Below, one piece after another: positions 44,545 to 53,150 of a stretch of 64,000 nt of DNA. The DNA is from Coriobacteriia bacterium (lineage in GTDB: Bacteria; Actinomycetota; Coriobacteriia; Anaerosomatales; Anaerosomataceae). Every line of letters starts with the position of its first letter. Position 1 is the first letter of the stretch. The position numbers and the translations under genes were made by a program. Where the stretch lies: the NCBI GenBank assembly GCA_030651765.1, contig JAUSBY010000001.1, positions 1 to 64,000 of the forward strand, written 5' to 3'. A model generated the notes under the pieces. It did not search any database, was not told the origin of the DNA, and saw nothing but the letters and a program-made list of their open reading frames with translations.

Positions 44545-46943
44545 GCGCGTCCCCTGCTTGTCTCGATGGCCTCCCGCACGGCCGACACGCAGCCGGGAGC
44601 GTCTTCAGAGTACCCCGCGCCGAGTGAATCGGCGAAGTCCCGCGTGACGACGGCACCGCCGACGAGCACCGATGCCGGGCCGACGGCCCGCACGGCCCCG
44701 GCAGCGATCTCCATGTTGCGAAGTGTCGTGGTCATGAGCGCCGAGAGACACACGACGTCCGCGGCGACGGCTGCCTCGGCGAACCGCTCGGGCGACACGT
44801 CAACGCCGAGGTCCTCGACGAGGTAGCCCTGGCTTTCCAGCATGCTCACGCAGATGTCCTTGCCGATGGAGTGGATGTCGCCCTTGACCGTGCCGAACAC
44901 GACGCGGCCCTCGTGTGCGGCCGATCCCTCGGGCAGGTGCGACTTCGCGCGCCCGAACGCGGCCTTCATCGCATCGGCGGCCGCGATGAGCTGCGGCAAG
45001 AACACCTCGCCGCGCCCGTATGCGTCGCCGAGACGCTGGATCGCCGGCGTGAGCACCTCGGCGATGACCGCCTGCGGGGCGATGCCCTCACCGATCAGCT
45101 CGTCGACGAGATCCGGGGCCGAGTCGGTGTCGCCGCGCTCGATGGCCCGACCCAGGCGGGTGGGGACATCACCACCACTCGCGGGCGGAACTGGCTCATG
45201 TGCCTGCGACGTAGCGAGTGCGATCCACCGCTCGGCACGCGGATCGCGGCCAAGCAGCACGTCTGCCGCAGCGGATGCGGTCGCATCGTCGAGTTCGATG
45301 CGCTCGGATGGGTTAACGATGGCCGCGTTCAGACCGGCGGCCACGGCAAGCGTGAGGAACCGCGCGTTGAGTGCAGGCCGGCCCGGCAGGCCGTGGCTCA
45401 CGTTGCTCACGCCCGCAAGCGTCGCCAGCCCGAGATCGTGACTCACCGTGCGGATCGCATCGAGCGTGGCCGAAGCGCCCATCTCCTCGGTGGCCGCGGC
45501 AAGCACGAGCGTGTCGACGAGCAGGTCGTCGTCGGTAAGGCCGGCGGCGTGAGCCTCCTCGCGCACCCGCCGCACCACCGCCACGCGCGCGTCGGCCGCA
45601 TGAGGGATGCCGTCGTCGTCGAGCGCAAGCACGACGACGGCCGCACCGTAGCGGACAGCGAGCGGGAGTACGGCGGCAAGCGAGTCGGCCTCACCGCTGA
45701 CGCTGTTGATAAGCGCACGACCCGGATAGACCCTGAGAGCAGCCTCGAGCGCGGCGTGATCGGTGGTGTCGATCACAAGCGGGACGTCTACCAGTCCGGA
45801 CAGTGCGAGCACGGCCTTCGGCAGCACGTCTGACTGCACCACACCGGCGGCACCCACGTTCACGTCGAGCAGATCGGCACCGGCGTCGGTCTGCTCGATG
45901 GCATACTCGCGGACCACGTCGAGCGCGCCTGCGCGCAGTGAGTCGGCCAGGCGCTTCTTGCCGGTGGGGTTGATGCGCTCGCCGATCCTCGCCAACGGCT
46001 GTCCCGGGCCGATGCGGACGACGCCGCGGGGACCGGCGAGCGTGACGCCCGCCGTCGGCGCGGCGCGCCCGGCCAGACGGCGCTCCTTGGCGAAGTCGAC
46101 GATCGAGCCCGTGAACTCCGGCGTCGAGCCGCAGCACGAGCCGACGAGAGCGGCACCGGCATCCACGAAGCGCGCGGCGTACTCGCCCATCTCCAGGGCT
46201 GTGCCGGGAAACACGGTCGCGCCGCCTACCAGCTGCGGCAGGCCCGCGTTGGGCTGCACGATGACCGGCAGCGTCGTGGCGGCTGCCATGCGCTCGACGA
46301 GCGGCAGCATCTGCTCCGGGCCCAGACCGCAGTTCATGCCGACCGCCGATGCTCCGACGGCAGCAAGTATCACTGCTGCGGTCTCGGGTTCGGTGCCCGA
46401 GAGGTCCATCCGGCCGTTGAGACCGAACGTGCACGTCACGAACACCGGCAGATCGGTCACCGAGCGCGCGGCAAGCACGGCGCAACGAGCCTCGGCGATG
46501 TCGGTCATCGTCTCGATGAGCAGCGCGTCGACGCCCTCGGCCACAAGCGCAGCGGCCTGCTCACGAAACGCGTCGAACACCTCGTCGAACACCGCGGTGC
46601 CGAGCGGCTCGAGTACGAGGCCGGTCGGTCCGATGTCGCCTAGGATGTGCGGCGCCCCGCCGGCGCGCGCGAGCCGCACGGCTGCCCGGTTGAGCTCGGC
46701 CACCTGGTCGTCCAACCCGTGCGCGGCCAGCTTGATGCGCGTGCCGCCGAAGGAGTTGGTGGTGGCGCACTCGGCACCGGCGAGCGCGTAGAGGCGGTGC
46801 ACCTCCTCTATGACCTCAGGCGCGGTGATGTTGAGCTGCATCGGCGCGATCTCGGGCGGAACCGCCGCGCGCTGGAGCATCGTGCCCATGGCGCCGTCGA
46901 TGACGAGCACCTCACGGCCGAGTCGACGTCCGATATCAGGCAT
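44541..46943 (-). CDS. Cobalamin-dependent methionine synthase-like methyltransferase (MetH without reactivation domain)
   Basis: 800 residues in three modules. Homocysteine S-methyltransferase (1-290): IDGAMGTMLQ, the Zn Cys in GMNCG and the GSCCGSTPEFT pair. Pterin-binding barrel (about 315-560): RIGERINPTGKK, DLLDVNVGAAGV, PLVIDTTDHAALE. B12 cap and binding domains (about 590-800): the His motif DIHSIGKDI, then DLGVDVSPE and VGGAVVTRDFA. The AdoMet-dependent reactivation domain of E. coli MetH is absent, as in many anaerobes. It makes methionine from homocysteine and 5-methyl-THF, so DUF39 upstream and MetVF downstream complete a pathway. Confidence 0.94.
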   Translation of the reverse strand: MPDIGRRLGREVLVIDGAMGTMLQRAAVPPEIAPMQLNITAPEVIEEVHRLYALAGAECATTNSFGGTRIKLAAHGLDDQVAELNRAAVRLARAGGAPHILGDIGPTGLVLEPLGTAVFDEVFDAFREQAAALVAEGVDALLIETMTDIAEARCAVLAARSVTDLPVFVTCTFGLNGRMDLSGTEPETAAVILAAVGASAVGMNCGLGPEQMLPLVERMAAATTLPVIVQPNAGLPQLVGGATVFPGTALEMGEYAARFVDAGAALVGSCCGSTPEFTGSIVDFAKERRLAGRAAPTAGVTLAGPRGVVRIGPGQPLARIGERINPTGKKRLADSLRAGALDVVREYAIEQTDAGADLLDVNVGAAGVVQSDVLPKAVLALSGLVDVPLVIDTTDHAALEAALRVYPGRALINSVSGEADSLAAVLPLAVRYGAAVVVLALDDDGIPHAADARVAVVRRVREEAHAAGLTDDDLLVDTLVLAAATEEMGASATLDAIRTVSHDLGLATLAGVSNVSHGLPGRPALNARFLTLAVAAGLNAAIVNPSERIELDDATASAAADVLLGRDPRAERWIALATSQAHEPVPPASGGDVPTRLGRAIERGDTDSAPDLVDELIGEGIAPQAVIAEVLTPAIQRLGDAYGRGEVFLPQLIAAADAMKAAFGRAKSHLPEGSAAHEGRVVFGTVKGDIHSIGKDICVSMLESQGYLVEDLGVDVSPERFAEAAVAADVVCLSALMTTTLRNMEIAAGAVRAVGPASVLVGGAVVTRDFADSLGAGYSEDAPGCVSAVREAIETSRGRA

Positions 46944-47274
46944 CGGCCACCTCCGGGCTCTCGGCGCTAGCCAGGTCGTCGAGGAAGCGCCCGACGAACC
47001 GATAGCCGGTCGTAAGGATGATGCCGAAGAACGCCCCTATCTGCAGCCACGCGTCGAGGCCCATGCGGGCGTTGAACGTAGCGAGGTCGCCTGTCGCATG
47101 GCCCCACCACAGGCACGCTGCGATCGTGACGAGCAGCACGCCGAGACTCGCGCGCAGCACGCTACGGCCGGCACGTGCCCCGGCGCGCCTGCCAACGGGC
47201 ATGGCGACGACGACGCCGGCAAGCGTCAGACACGCGACCACAGCCATGACCTGCAGGAATGGGAGTTCGGGCAT
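46936..47274 (-). CDS. Small three-helix membrane protein of unknown function
   Basis: 112 residues. Helices: LQVMAVVACLTLAGVVVAMP, LRASLGVLLVTIAACLWWG and LQIGAFFGIILTTGYRFVG. The loop between the first two is very basic (GRRAGARAGRS). Its stop overlaps the methyltransferase start by 8 nt, so it is part of the operon. The best purine box (GGAGG) lies about 15 nt before the ATG, farther than usual, so the start is less certain. Family not recognised. Confidence 0.72.
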   Translation of the reverse strand: MPELPFLQVMAVVACLTLAGVVVAMPVGRRAGARAGRSVLRASLGVLLVTIAACLWWGHATGDLATFNARMGLDAWLQIGAFFGIILTTGYRFVGRFLDDLASAESPEVADA

Positions 47275-47300
47275 GGTGTCGGGAACTATCCTCCTCGGCT

Positions 47301-47708
47301 TTAGAAACTCAGCGTGATGGCTCTTCGTGGACAGGCTATCACGCACGCTTCGCAGTACACGCACTTGTCCTTGTCGAACACGAGCGTCTGGGTCTCGGGG
47401 TCGAGCGTGAGCGCGTCGGGCTTGCACACAGCGGTGCACAGACCACAGTTCACGCACAGCTCTTCGTCGAGCACGATGTCACTCGCGGCCTCACGCACGG
47501 TGAGACCCTGGCTTTCCAGGAAGGCCACACCAGCGGCGTAGCTCTCCTTGCTGCCGGTGACCTCGAGGACCATGCGCCCCTCCTGTGCGGGATGGATCTG
47601 CGCCCGCAGGATGTTCGGCACGAGGTCGTAGTCCTTCACGAGATGGTAGATGACCGGCTTCAGGGACTGCCGGGGCGGGAACGTCAGGTCGAGTCTCTTG
47701 CGCGGCAT
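47301..47708 (-). CDS. NIL-domain ferredoxin (homocysteine formation partner)
   Basis: 135 residues. The N-terminal NIL domain (1-78) has LKPVIYHLVKDYDLVPNILRAQI and GRMVLEVTGSKESYAAGVAFL (cited as motifs of the ACT-like fold). The C-terminus has two [4Fe-4S] motifs: CVNCGLCTAVC and CVYCEACVIAC. In Methanosarcina the equivalent gene pairs with the DUF39 gene for sulfur insertion into aspartate semialdehyde to form homocysteine. It sits 2 nt after the DUF39 stop. Confidence 0.92.
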   Translation of the reverse strand: MPRKRLDLTFPPRQSLKPVIYHLVKDYDLVPNILRAQIHPAQEGRMVLEVTGSKESYAAGVAFLESQGLTVREAASDIVLDEELCVNCGLCTAVCKPDALTLDPETQTLVFDKDKCVYCEACVIACPRRAITLSF

Positions 47709-47710
47709 GG

Positions 47711-48883
47711 CTAGATCGCCTCCCCTGTCCGGATCTCAAGCGGCTTGAACGCCTGGCTTCCGACCTGCGGCAGCGCCTGGAGCGGAGGCGCCAGCGTGAA
47801 CCGCTCCTCGGCCACCCAGCGCTTCAGCTCGGATGCGATACGCCGCGCCACCGGCAGCGACGAGATCGGGCCGGTGGGGATGGTCTTGCCGCCTACCTCT
47901 ATCGAACCCGAGCGGAGCTCGGCGTAGGTGACCGTGCCGAGCGAAGGCCTCGACCGGTGCTGCACGCCGTAGTCGTAGATGGTCGCCTTGAGGTCCGCGT
48001 CGGTGAGCGCGAGTGTGGCCGCAATGTCGTCGTCGAGCACGGGGATCGGCACGCCGATGCCGACGAAGCTCGAGACACCGTACCTGGTGAACGTCGCCGC
48101 GCTGAAGAACTCCGGACTCGCCGCCTTGAGGTCGGCTATCACCGCGAGCGTGCCCGACGGACGCACCGGCACGCCGTGCTCGTCGCGATCGGTGTGCGGG
48201 TTGTGCTGCGTGCCCTCCCAGGCGACGTAGCCGGGCGCACCGGCCACGAAGCACCGGGTTCCGACACCGATCGTGCGGTACGTTGGGTCGTTCAGCAGCG
48301 GCGAGAGCGCGCCACCGGAGCAGTACGTCGCGTTGCCGAGGCGCGGCAGGAGCGTGCCGAGGTACGTGTACAGCGCGGTGTCGGTCGAGTTCACCGCAAC
48401 GGCGTAGTTCTGGTAGGCGTTGCGCGGATTGAAGAAGTACGCCTGGTTCAGGTCCTCGAGTGTCACCCACGTGTCGATCTCGGTCCGCGGATAGCAGTCG
48501 GTCCCCGGCCCGGTCGCGCGGAGGCGCACGGCGCGGCCGCGCAGCAGGTCCTCGATGACGTGCGCGCCACCGTACTCGATGCCGCGCACGCGACTCGGTT
48601 CCGTCACGCCGAGGTACGTGTCCACGGCCGCGAGTCCGCCGGAAGCCGGCACATCGTTCAGTGTGATCTCGCCCATCTTGATCGGCGGGTCCGAGTGTCC
48701 GAAGTTCAGGAACACGCCCGACGAGCACATCGGCCCGAACGTCCCGGTCGTGACCACGTCGACGCGCTTCGCCGCCGCGGACACGCCCTTCTCGGCCGCA
48801 AGCGCTCCGAACTCCTCGGCCGTGAACACGACCGCGTCACCCGATGCGATGCGCGCGTTGATCTCTTCCCAACTCTTAGCCAT
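47711..48883 (-). CDS. DUF39 homocysteine biosynthesis protein (L-aspartate-semialdehyde sulfurtransferase-like)
   Basis: 390 residues; the ATG at 48883 has GGAGG 8 nt upstream. The family forms homocysteine from aspartate semialdehyde and sulfide together with the NIL-ferredoxin. Conserved pieces: VVTTGTFGPMCSSGVFLNFG with the catalytic Cys, EIDTWVTLEDLNQAYFFNPRNAYQNY, GNATYCSGGALSPLLNDP and GVGTRCFVAGAPGYVAWEGTQHNP (each quoted in part; key Cys in GPMCSSG and TYCSGG). A methionine-type T-box precedes it, so the whole operon should respond to methionyl-tRNA charging. Confidence 0.92.
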   Translation of the reverse strand: MAKSWEEINARIASGDAVVFTAEEFGALAAEKGVSAAAKRVDVVTTGTFGPMCSSGVFLNFGHSDPPIKMGEITLNDVPASGGLAAVDTYLGVTEPSRVRGIEYGGAHVIEDLLRGRAVRLRATGPGTDCYPRTEIDTWVTLEDLNQAYFFNPRNAYQNYAVAVNSTDTALYTYLGTLLPRLGNATYCSGGALSPLLNDPTYRTIGVGTRCFVAGAPGYVAWEGTQHNPHTDRDEHGVPVRPSGTLAVIADLKAASPEFFSAATFTRYGVSSFVGIGVPIPVLDDDIAATLALTDADLKATIYDYGVQHRSRPSLGTVTYAELRSGSIEVGGKTIPTGPISSLPVARRIASELKRWVAEERFTLAPPLQALPQVGSQAFKPLEIRTGEAI

Positions 48884-48902
48884 ACCGTCCACCTCCGCAT
48901 AC

Positions 48903-49248
48903 GAAAAAACGCCTCCCGCCTGACAACATCTCTGTTCGTCAGGGCGAGAAGCGTGTCGCTTCGCGCGGTACCACCCGACTTCGCCGACAGCGTGCTGTCG
49001 GCCTCTCAAGCTCCGGACCCACCTGCTCCACGACGGCGGGAGTGCCGCGGCCGGGTCTTCGAAGCTCTCTAGCCCGAGGTAACGGGGGCGTCCGTCCGGC
49101 TCTACTCCGCGTGCGCGTTTCTGCCGGATGCCTCCGGGGCCATGTTCCGCGGCTTTTCAGACGCCGGTTCTCAGCTGCCCCGGCTCTCTGGAAGTCCTAG
49201 TAGGACCGCGTACTCTTCCCCATCGACGGCGTGGTGCTATCGATTTGT
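48903..49248 (-). promoter_or_regulatory. T-box riboswitch leader, methionine-type
   Basis: Fills most of the 429-nt gap 48884-49312. The T-box core GGGTGGTACCGCG lies at 48976-48964. The terminator stem (48953-48937 with 48924-48910) has TTTTTT at 48909-48904. Stem I features are GGGGAAGAGTAC (near 49220), CAGAGAGC and, on the returning strand, GGAACATGG with an AUG specifier at 49143-49141. Uncharged tRNA-Met would pair there and with the antiterminator to allow transcription of the DUF39-metH-metVF operon. The exact specifier should be confirmed by folding. Confidence 0.9.
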
Positions 49249-49254
49249 CCCGCT

Positions 49255-49284
49255 AGGGTACGGGCGCGGACGTGTTCGTGTCAA
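49255..49284 (-). promoter_or_regulatory. Promoter of the T-box/methionine operon
   Basis: TTGACA (49284-49279), 18-nt spacer, TACCCT (49260-49255) on the minus strand; transcription would begin near 49248 at the foot of stem I. Confidence 0.6.
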
Positions 49285-49312
49285 CCGGCACCGCAGACAC
49301 GACGGCCGCCTG

Positions 49313-49744
49313 TCAGGCCTCGCCGAGCACGGCAAGCGCGTCGGCGACGATGACATGGTGATCGAAGGCGAGCGGCGGCAGGTCGCCTGTCGGGAACCAG
49401 CGCGCCTCGGCGGCGTCGTCGCCGCCAGCCACCTCGGCCTCACGATCGAGCACCGCCAGGTAGACCGCCGAGACCGTCCAGCCGCGAGGATCGCGCCCGC
49501 GTTCGCCGTACACGCCGACGATGCGAAGCGGGCCGCCGAAGGCGAGGCCCGTCTCCTCAGCAAGCTCGCGCCGTGCCGCGTCCTCCGGCCGCTCCCACTC
49601 GTCCACGAACCCGCCCGGGAGCGCCCACTGGCCCTCGAACGGCGGGTGTCCCCGGCGAATGAGCAGTACGCGCGGCTCACCGTCGGTGGCGATCGCCACA
49701 ACGTCGGCCGTGAGCGCCGGTCTGCAGAAGTCGTAGTGCGGCAT
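49313..49744 (-). CDS. NUDIX hydrolase
   Basis: 143 residues. The full Nudix box GGFVDEWERPEDAARRELAEETGL (Gx5Ex7REUxEExGU) is at residues about 43-66. RVLLIRRGHPPFEGQWALPGG precedes it, a pattern common in ADP-ribose/NAD-type pyrophosphatases and in NrtR-like regulators, though no DNA-binding domain is present. The C-terminus EARWFPTGDLPPLAFDHHVIV fits the ADP-ribose pyrophosphatase group. Substrate inferred only. Confidence 0.88.
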   Translation of the reverse strand: MPHYDFCRPALTADVVAIATDGEPRVLLIRRGHPPFEGQWALPGGFVDEWERPEDAARRELAEETGLAFGGPLRIVGVYGERGRDPRGWTVSAVYLAVLDREAEVAGGDDAAEARWFPTGDLPPLAFDHHVIVADALAVLGEA

Positions 49745-49843
49745 ACGCGCAGTGTAACGCCTCCGTGACGCCCGCGCCCGCCCATCGCGCGCGCGACCCC
49801 GCTCGTCTAGACTGACGCGTACATCGCCCTAGGAAGGACGCTC

Positions 49844-50839
49844 GTGTCACTCAACCCGTTCTCGTGGTCGCACCGCGTCAAGCTCATCGTCGCCTTCGCG
49901 ACGCTCTACGTGGTCTGGGGATCGACCTACCTCGGCATCCGCGTTGGGCTCGAGGCCGACCTGCCGCCCACGCTGTTCGCGGGCTGGCGCCTCGTCCCCG
50001 CCGGGCTGCTGCTGCTCGGCCTCGCACGACTGCGCGGTACCTCGTTGCGTATCCGGCTCGATCAGTACCGCATCGTCGCCATGATCGGCCTGTTCCTCCT
50101 CGTCGGCGGTATGTACTTCACATTCCTGGCCGAGCAGACCATCCCCTCGGGGCTGGCGGCCCTCATCGTGGCCCTCCTGCCGCTGTGGGTGGCGCTCGCC
50201 GAGTCGTTCATCCCCGGCATGGAGCGCCCAAGTGCCCGGGGGTACCTCGGACTCGTCATCGGCTTCGCGGGCCTCGGCGTACTCATCGCGCCGCGTCTCA
50301 CAGGCATCAGCGGAACGCCCGAGGAGTACGTCGGCATCGGACTGCAGATCCTGGGCACCTGGCTGTGGACGACCGGCTCGATCCTGTCCAAGCGCAACCC
50401 GGTCGATGTCGACTCTCTCGTGGCTACCGGCTACGAGATGCTCACCGCGGGCGGCGTGCTGCTCGTCATCGGCACGATCGCCGGAGAGTGGCCGCGCTTC
50501 GTGCTTACACCGGTCGGCCTCGGTGCGCTCGCCTACCTGAGCGTCATCGGGTCGTGCGTCGCATTCACCGCGTTCGTCTGGCTGCTCGCCAACGCGCCCG
50601 CCTCAAAGGTGATGACGTACGCGTACGTGAACCCGGTCATCGCCGTGTTCCTCGGCTGGGCGGCCGGCTCGCTCGGCCTTGTGCCCCCCGAGCCGGTCGA
50701 CGGCTGGGTGGTGGCCGGTATGGCGATCATCATCGCCGGTGTCGCACTCACCACGAGTGCCCCCACACGCACGACCCCCCTCGTCGCGCCGGAGCCCGAA
50801 GCCGAGTTGGCGGTCGCGGCCTCGGCCGACGCCGAGTAG
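49844..50839 (+). CDS. EamA/DMT-family transporter
   Basis: 331 residues from a GTG behind AGGAAGGA. Ten hydrophobic helices form two EamA repeats (about 18-145 and 160-300): VVWGSTYLGIRVGLEADLPP opens the first, and LGTWLWTTGSILSKRN with YLSVIGSCVAFTAFVWLLANAPAS mark the second (YEMLTAGG at its start). Similar to RhtA/YedA-type exporters of amino acids or metabolites. A -10-like TAGACT lies at 49808-49813. Confidence 0.9.
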   Translation: MSLNPFSWSHRVKLIVAFATLYVVWGSTYLGIRVGLEADLPPTLFAGWRLVPAGLLLLGLARLRGTSLRIRLDQYRIVAMIGLFLLVGGMYFTFLAEQTIPSGLAALIVALLPLWVALAESFIPGMERPSARGYLGLVIGFAGLGVLIAPRLTGISGTPEEYVGIGLQILGTWLWTTGSILSKRNPVDVDSLVATGYEMLTAGGVLLVIGTIAGEWPRFVLTPVGLGALAYLSVIGSCVAFTAFVWLLANAPASKVMTYAYVNPVIAVFLGWAAGSLGLVPPEPVDGWVVAGMAIIIAGVALTTSAPTRTTPLVAPEPEAELAVAASADAE

Positions 50840-50904
50840 ACCCGCGGCGTCTCCACGACATCTCCACGCCCGCCGCACGTGCGCCCCATACTGGCTGGTG
50901 ATAC

Positions 50905-50939
50905 TCATCTCGTGCCCCATGGAAGGAGACACGAGATGA
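50905..50939 (+). promoter_or_regulatory. RNA hairpin that encloses the SHOCT-gene ribosome site and start codon
   Basis: TCATCTCGTG (50905-50914) is perfectly complementary to CACGAGATGA (50930-50939). The 15-nt loop holds the ribosome-binding purines GGAAGGAG (50921-50928), and the ATG (50936-50938) is inside the 3' arm. Folding would hide the start codon. Confidence 0.55.
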
Positions 50940-51223
50940 ACCCCCACTTCGGTCCCGGGACGATGGCGTACGGTCAGCGGATGATGGATGGTCAAGGAGT
51001 GCCCGGTGGCTTCGGCATCGCCGCGTTGTTCCTCGCAGTCGCAGCCGCCGTGGTCGTCGTGGCGATCGTCGTCTGGGCCCTGTCGCGGACCCATAGATCC
51101 GAGACTGTCGCATCCACTCCGCCCGCGGGAGACACCGCGCTTGAGATAGCCCGCGAGCGCCTGGCCCGGGGCGAGATCGACCCGGGGCAGTACACCGCCA
51201 TCGTCGCGGCGCTCAAGACCTGA
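50936..51223 (+). CDS. Small SHOCT-domain membrane protein
   Basis: 95 residues. A Met/Gly-rich head (NPHFGPGTMAYGQRMMDGQG) precedes one membrane helix (IAALFLAVAAAVVVVAIVVW). The C-terminal 30 residues form a SHOCT-like motif: ALEIARERLARGEIDPGQYTAIVAAL. SHOCT domains are short oligomerisation motifs at the ends of bacterial membrane proteins. Function unknown. Start inside a 10-bp hairpin. Confidence 0.82.
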   Translation: MNPHFGPGTMAYGQRMMDGQGVPGGFGIAALFLAVAAAVVVVAIVVWALSRTHRSETVASTPPAGDTALEIARERLARGEIDPGQYTAIVAALKT

Positions 51224-51260
51224 CCCTTCCCTCTCCTCTCTTCCCTCCCCCCTCGCTCGC

Positions 51261-51290
51261 GGAGCGGGACCTGCACGCAGGTCCCGCTCC
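51261..51290 (+). terminator. Strong hairpin after the SHOCT gene
   Basis: GGAGCGGGACCTGC (51261-51274), AC, GCAGGTCCCGCTCC (51277-51290): a perfect 14-bp inverted repeat, followed by pyrimidine-rich GTCCCCTCTCC. A CT-rich run precedes it. Confidence 0.75.
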
Positions 51291-51365
51291 GTCCCCTCTC
51301 CGGTCGGCTGCACCGCCTGCGCCCGCGTGCGCTATCCTCGTGTGAGCCCTCTTCCGAGGAGACAC

Positions 51366-53150
51366 GTGAACCGCGCCCTCTTCCGCTCGCTGCGCTTCAT
51401 GCGCCACTATGCCGGCGCCGCCACGCTCGCCGTGATAGCGGTGCTCGCGGGCGCTGCCGCCGACCTGGTCGCGCCGCAGATCCTCAGGCGCATCATCGAC
51501 TCGGGGATCGCGGGAGGCCGCCAGGACCTGCTCGTCGGCAGTGCGCTCACGCTCGTTGCGGTGGCCATCGCGGGCGGCGTCGCGCAGTTCGTCCAGGGCT
51601 ACCTCTCGGCACGGGCGAGCCACGGCGCCGCATACCGGATGCGGGAGGCGATCTTCGCCAAGATCCAGGCGCTCTCGTTCAGCTGGCACGACAGCTCGCA
51701 GACGGGCCAACTCATCACACGTGTCACCTCGGACGTCGACCAGGTACGCGAGTTCGTCGGCGGCGGGCTCGTGCAGGCGCTGTCGGCGCTCATCCTGCTC
51801 GTCGGCGCGATGGTGTTCCTACTCGCGATGAACTGGCAGCTTGCGCTCGTCGCGTTCATCACGATACCTGCGACCGTGTTCGTGCTGCTGCGCTTCGTAC
51901 GCGGACTCGGCCCGACATTCCGGGCGTCGCAGCAGCGCCTCGCCGCGCTGAACGCGATACTCCAGGAGAACGCGGCCGGCGTACGCATCGTCAAGATCTT
52001 CGCGCGCGAGCCGTTCGAGGCCGAGCGCTACAGCCGGGCCAACGAAGCGCTCCTTGAGCAGGGGTTCATCGTGCGACGCACGGTGGCCAACGCATTCCCG
52101 CTGCTGTTCGCCGCCGGTACCCTCGGCATGGCGCTCGTCACCGGCGTCGGCGCGGTCCAGGTCGTGGGTGGGACGCTCACCATAGGCGAACTCGTTGCCT
52201 TCACCGGCTACCTGTCGCTACTGCTACAGCCGCTGTTCACGCTGGGCTTCGGAGCGCAGCAGGTCGCCCGGGCCGGCGCATCCGCCGAACGCCTCTTCGA
52301 GATCCTCGACACGGCCGAGGACATCGCCGAGTCGCCCGACCCGCTCAGGCCGACCGATCTGATCGGCCGCATCGAGTTCTCGGGTGTCGGCATGCGCTAC
52401 CCGGGAGCGGAGCGCGAGACACTCACCGACGTGAGCTTCGAAGTCGAGCCCGGCACCACGGTGGCCATCGTCGGCGGCACCGGCTCGGGCAAGAGCACGC
52501 TCGTGAACCTCATCCCGCGCTTCTACGACGTCACCACCGGCGCCGTCCTCGTGGACGGTCACGACGTCCGCGAGTACGGGCTCGACGCACTGCGCTCCCG
52601 CATCGGGGTCGTCATGCAAGACTCGGTACTGTTCACCGGCACGGTAGCCGACAACATCGCCTACGGTCGCCCCGATGCGTCACCGGCCGAGATCGAGCGC
52701 GCGGCACGTGCGGCCGCCGCGCACGACTTCGTCACCGCACTACCCGACGGGTACGCAACCAGGGTCGGCGAGCGGGGCGTCACGCTCTCGGGCGGTCAAC
52801 GTCAGCGCGTGGCGATCGCCCGCGCACTACTCATCGACCCGTGCATCCTCATCATGGACGACTCCACCTCGGCCGTTGACGCCGAGACCGAGACCGCGGT
52901 GCGCACGGAACTCGAATCCCTCATGGGCGGCCGAACGACACTGGTCATCGCCGCGCGCCTGTCCACCGTCCGGCACGCGGACATCGTGCTGCTGCTCGAC
53001 GAGGGCCGCCTCGTCGCGACCGGCACGCACGAGCAGTTGCTCGCTACGAGCTGCCTGTACGCCGAGATCGCGGCAAGTCAGCTCGCGGGTGCAGGCGCAC
53101 TGTCGGTGCCACAGATGTGCACGCTGCTGGCCGAGGACGGTGGCGCCTGA
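51366..53150 (+). CDS. ABC exporter subunit with degenerate catalytic site
   Basis: 594 residues from the GTG at 51366 behind GAGGAG. Six membrane helices (1-310) form an ABC-exporter domain, followed by an ATPase domain: Walker A GGTGSGKST, Q-loop VVMQDSVLF, signature LSGGQ. Walker B reads ILIMDDSTSAVD, so the catalytic Glu is Asp, and the switch loop reads IAARLSTV, so the switch His is Ala. It therefore hydrolyses ATP poorly alone and should pair with the next subunit, as in TmrA/B or BmrC/D. A possible -10 TATCCT lies at 51333-51338. Confidence 0.93.
   Translation: MNRALFRSLRFMRHYAGAATLAVIAVLAGAAADLVAPQILRRIIDSGIAGGRQDLLVGSALTLVAVAIAGGVAQFVQGYLSARASHGAAYRMREAIFAKIQALSFSWHDSSQTGQLITRVTSDVDQVREFVGGGLVQALSALILLVGAMVFLLAMNWQLALVAFITIPATVFVLLRFVRGLGPTFRASQQRLAALNAILQENAAGVRIVKIFAREPFEAERYSRANEALLEQGFIVRRTVANAFPLLFAAGTLGMALVTGVGAVQVVGGTLTIGELVAFTGYLSLLLQPLFTLGFGAQQVARAGASAERLFEILDTAEDIAESPDPLRPTDLIGRIEFSGVGMRYPGAERETLTDVSFEVEPGTTVAIVGGTGSGKSTLVNLIPRFYDVTTGAVLVDGHDVREYGLDALRSRIGVVMQDSVLFTGTVADNIAYGRPDASPAEIERAARAAAAHDFVTALPDGYATRVGERGVTLSGGQRQRVAIARALLIDPCILIMDDSTSAVDAETETAVRTELESLMGGRTTLVIAARLSTVRHADIVLLLDEGRLVATGTHEQLLATSCLYAEIAASQLAGAGALSVPQMCTLLAEDGGA

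Noticed and set aside
44541-46943. A cobalamin riboswitch in front of the MetH-like gene
   Set aside because: The gene overlaps its upstream neighbour by 8 nt, so there is no room; control is by the T-box upstream of the operon.
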